Source: Candidatus Thiodiazotropha sp. (ex Codakia rugifera)
GTDB lineage: Bacteria; Pseudomonadota; Gammaproteobacteria; Chromatiales; Chromatiaceae
DNA length: 64,000 nucleotides
Direction of reading: 5' to 3'
Assembly (NCBI GenBank): GCA_025656675.1
Contig: JAHXHN010000001.1
Coordinates: 835,501-899,500, forward strand
Each line of letters opens with the position of its first letter. Within the stretch, counting starts at the first letter, position 1. The position numbers and the translations under genes were made by a program. The notes beneath the pieces are model-generated. The model had not been told where the DNA came from, made no database searches, and saw only the letters and a list, made by a program, of their open reading frames with translations. Of the stretch, positions 63,400 to 64,000 are shown one piece after another.

Positions 63400-64000
63400 T
63401 CAAAAACAAACCGCTGCTGAATCAGGCTTCCACGGATTGGTTGCATGAGGCTTTTGGCTGGTCATTAAGAAATTTTAATGCCGATTATTTTCATGCGGAT
63501 ACCCAACTTGTGTTGCCGACCAACGAGTACTTTCCAGGTGTGGTGGATAGCACTGAAGGCATGGCGAAACTGATCTTTGAACAGATTAAACAGTATGCCG
63601 GGGTCAGCCACTGGCCAACCTTGGTTATCGATCAAAACCAGTGTCCACTGATGGATCGGACACCGCTATTGTTACAAGGCGCTATCAGGGGCGGGGCTGA
63701 GGGGAGCGTTGTGACAGATCAGTCGCAACCTCTATCGATTCCCTATAACCCCCAGCAGATCAATAACCCGGAAGGGATGATTGCAAGTTTTGCGCACATT
63801 CTTGCCTACTATCTGGGACAAATGAGTCAGGAGCCGCCTCCCGGGGGTGCTGATCATTGGCCGGAAACCACGGAACTGTTAGCCATCTTTATGGGTTTCG
63901 GTCTGATGTTTGCCAACAGCGCTTTCACCTTTAAGGGTGGGTGCGGTAGTTGCTACAACCCAAACGCGGTTCGTCAGGCAGCGCTCAGTGAGTATGAGGC
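63387..64000 (+). CDS. Uncharacterised protein, 3' end cut by the window edge
   Basis: At least 204 codons open from the ATG at 63387 to the window end, with no stop. It begins MFGLIKNKPLLNQASTDWL and contains LVLPTNEYFPGVV, a hydrophobic stretch LLAIFMGFGLMFANSAFTF (about residues 162-180) and then GGCGSCYNPNAVRQ, a CxxC that could bind metal or a haem-like group, though no CxxCH is present. The pattern is that of a conserved gammaproteobacterial protein, but I recognise no function. No good ribosome binding site of its own; see the leader ORF. Confidence 0.75.
   Translation, partial: MFGLIKNKPLLNQASTDWLHEAFGWSLRNFNADYFHADTQLVLPTNEYFPGVVDSTEGMAKLIFEQIKQYAGVSHWPTLVIDQNQCPLMDRTPLLLQGAIRGGAEGSVVTDQSQPLSIPYNPQQINNPEGMIASFAHILAYYLGQMSQEPPPGGADHWPETTELLAIFMGFGLMFANSAFTFKGGCGSCYNPNAVRQAALSEYE

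Noticed and set aside
1-64000. CRISPR arrays, tRNA or rRNA genes, phage or integrase genes
   Set aside because: No regularly spaced repeats, cloverleaf-like segments, rRNA signatures or integrase/transposase reading frames were seen.

Overview
The window looks like a chromosomal piece of a free-living or symbiotic gammaproteobacterium. Gene orders typical of that class are present: argH with an AlgZ/AlgR-type pair and hemCDXY; LysM protein-dprA-smg-topA; def-fmt-rsmB; trkA-trkH. Added to these are c-type cytochromes, an ntrYX-type pair, type IV pilus PilU and a rubredoxin system. This combination fits the Chromatiales / sulfur-oxidizing lineages, but that placement is inference from content and not a phylogeny. 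No rRNA, tRNA, CRISPR array, intact insertion sequence or prophage was recognised.

Left part (1-10.5 kb): a PhnD-like binding protein overlaps a PAS-GGDEF-EAL protein; then PilU, a MOSC protein with a DUF1415 protein, a rubredoxin and its reductase, a MazG-like pyrophosphohydrolase, a REP-type repeat doublet, an M48 protease and a small membrane protein. 10.6-22 kb: a glyoxalase-fold protein and argH run leftward, away from a sensor kinase/LytTR regulator pair, a diheme cytochrome and the haem genes hemC-hemD-hemX-hemY. A second diheme cytochrome overlaps a membrane-bound diguanylate cyclase.

22-36 kb: a galactose-binding-like protein, a DksA-like zinc-finger protein, a rhodanese lipoprotein, a secreted subtilisin-like protease with a duplicated PPC domain, an AscD-like reductase, a YeeZ-like epimerase, an orphan ParA ATPase, UbiD, and a two-gene RND efflux system. 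36-47.5 kb: small stress or unknown genes, a chemoreceptor with an HBM sensor domain, and a complete vitamin B12 uptake operon (btuB-btuF-btuC-btuD) behind a cobalamin riboswitch. Next to it, a truncated copy and an intact copy of a YqiA-like esterase gene flank a GC-rich sodium/solute symporter gene.

47.6-64 kb: housekeeping genes topA, smg, dprA, a LysM protein, def, fmt, rsmB, a DUF4390 protein, a NtrY-like kinase and NtrX-like regulator, trkA and trkH. A gene of unknown function runs off the right edge, preceded by a possible 35-codon leader ORF.

Most of the window is ordinary core genome. The points most worth a second look are: the NtrX-like protein, whose AAA+ module has a changed Walker A lysine and no GAFTGA loop; the esterase duplication around the symporter; the two genes pairing a sensor or cytochrome with a c-di-GMP enzyme by translational overlap; the inverted repeats near 8.9 and 37.3 kb; and the unknown gene at the right end. 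I found no convincing new multi-gene system.
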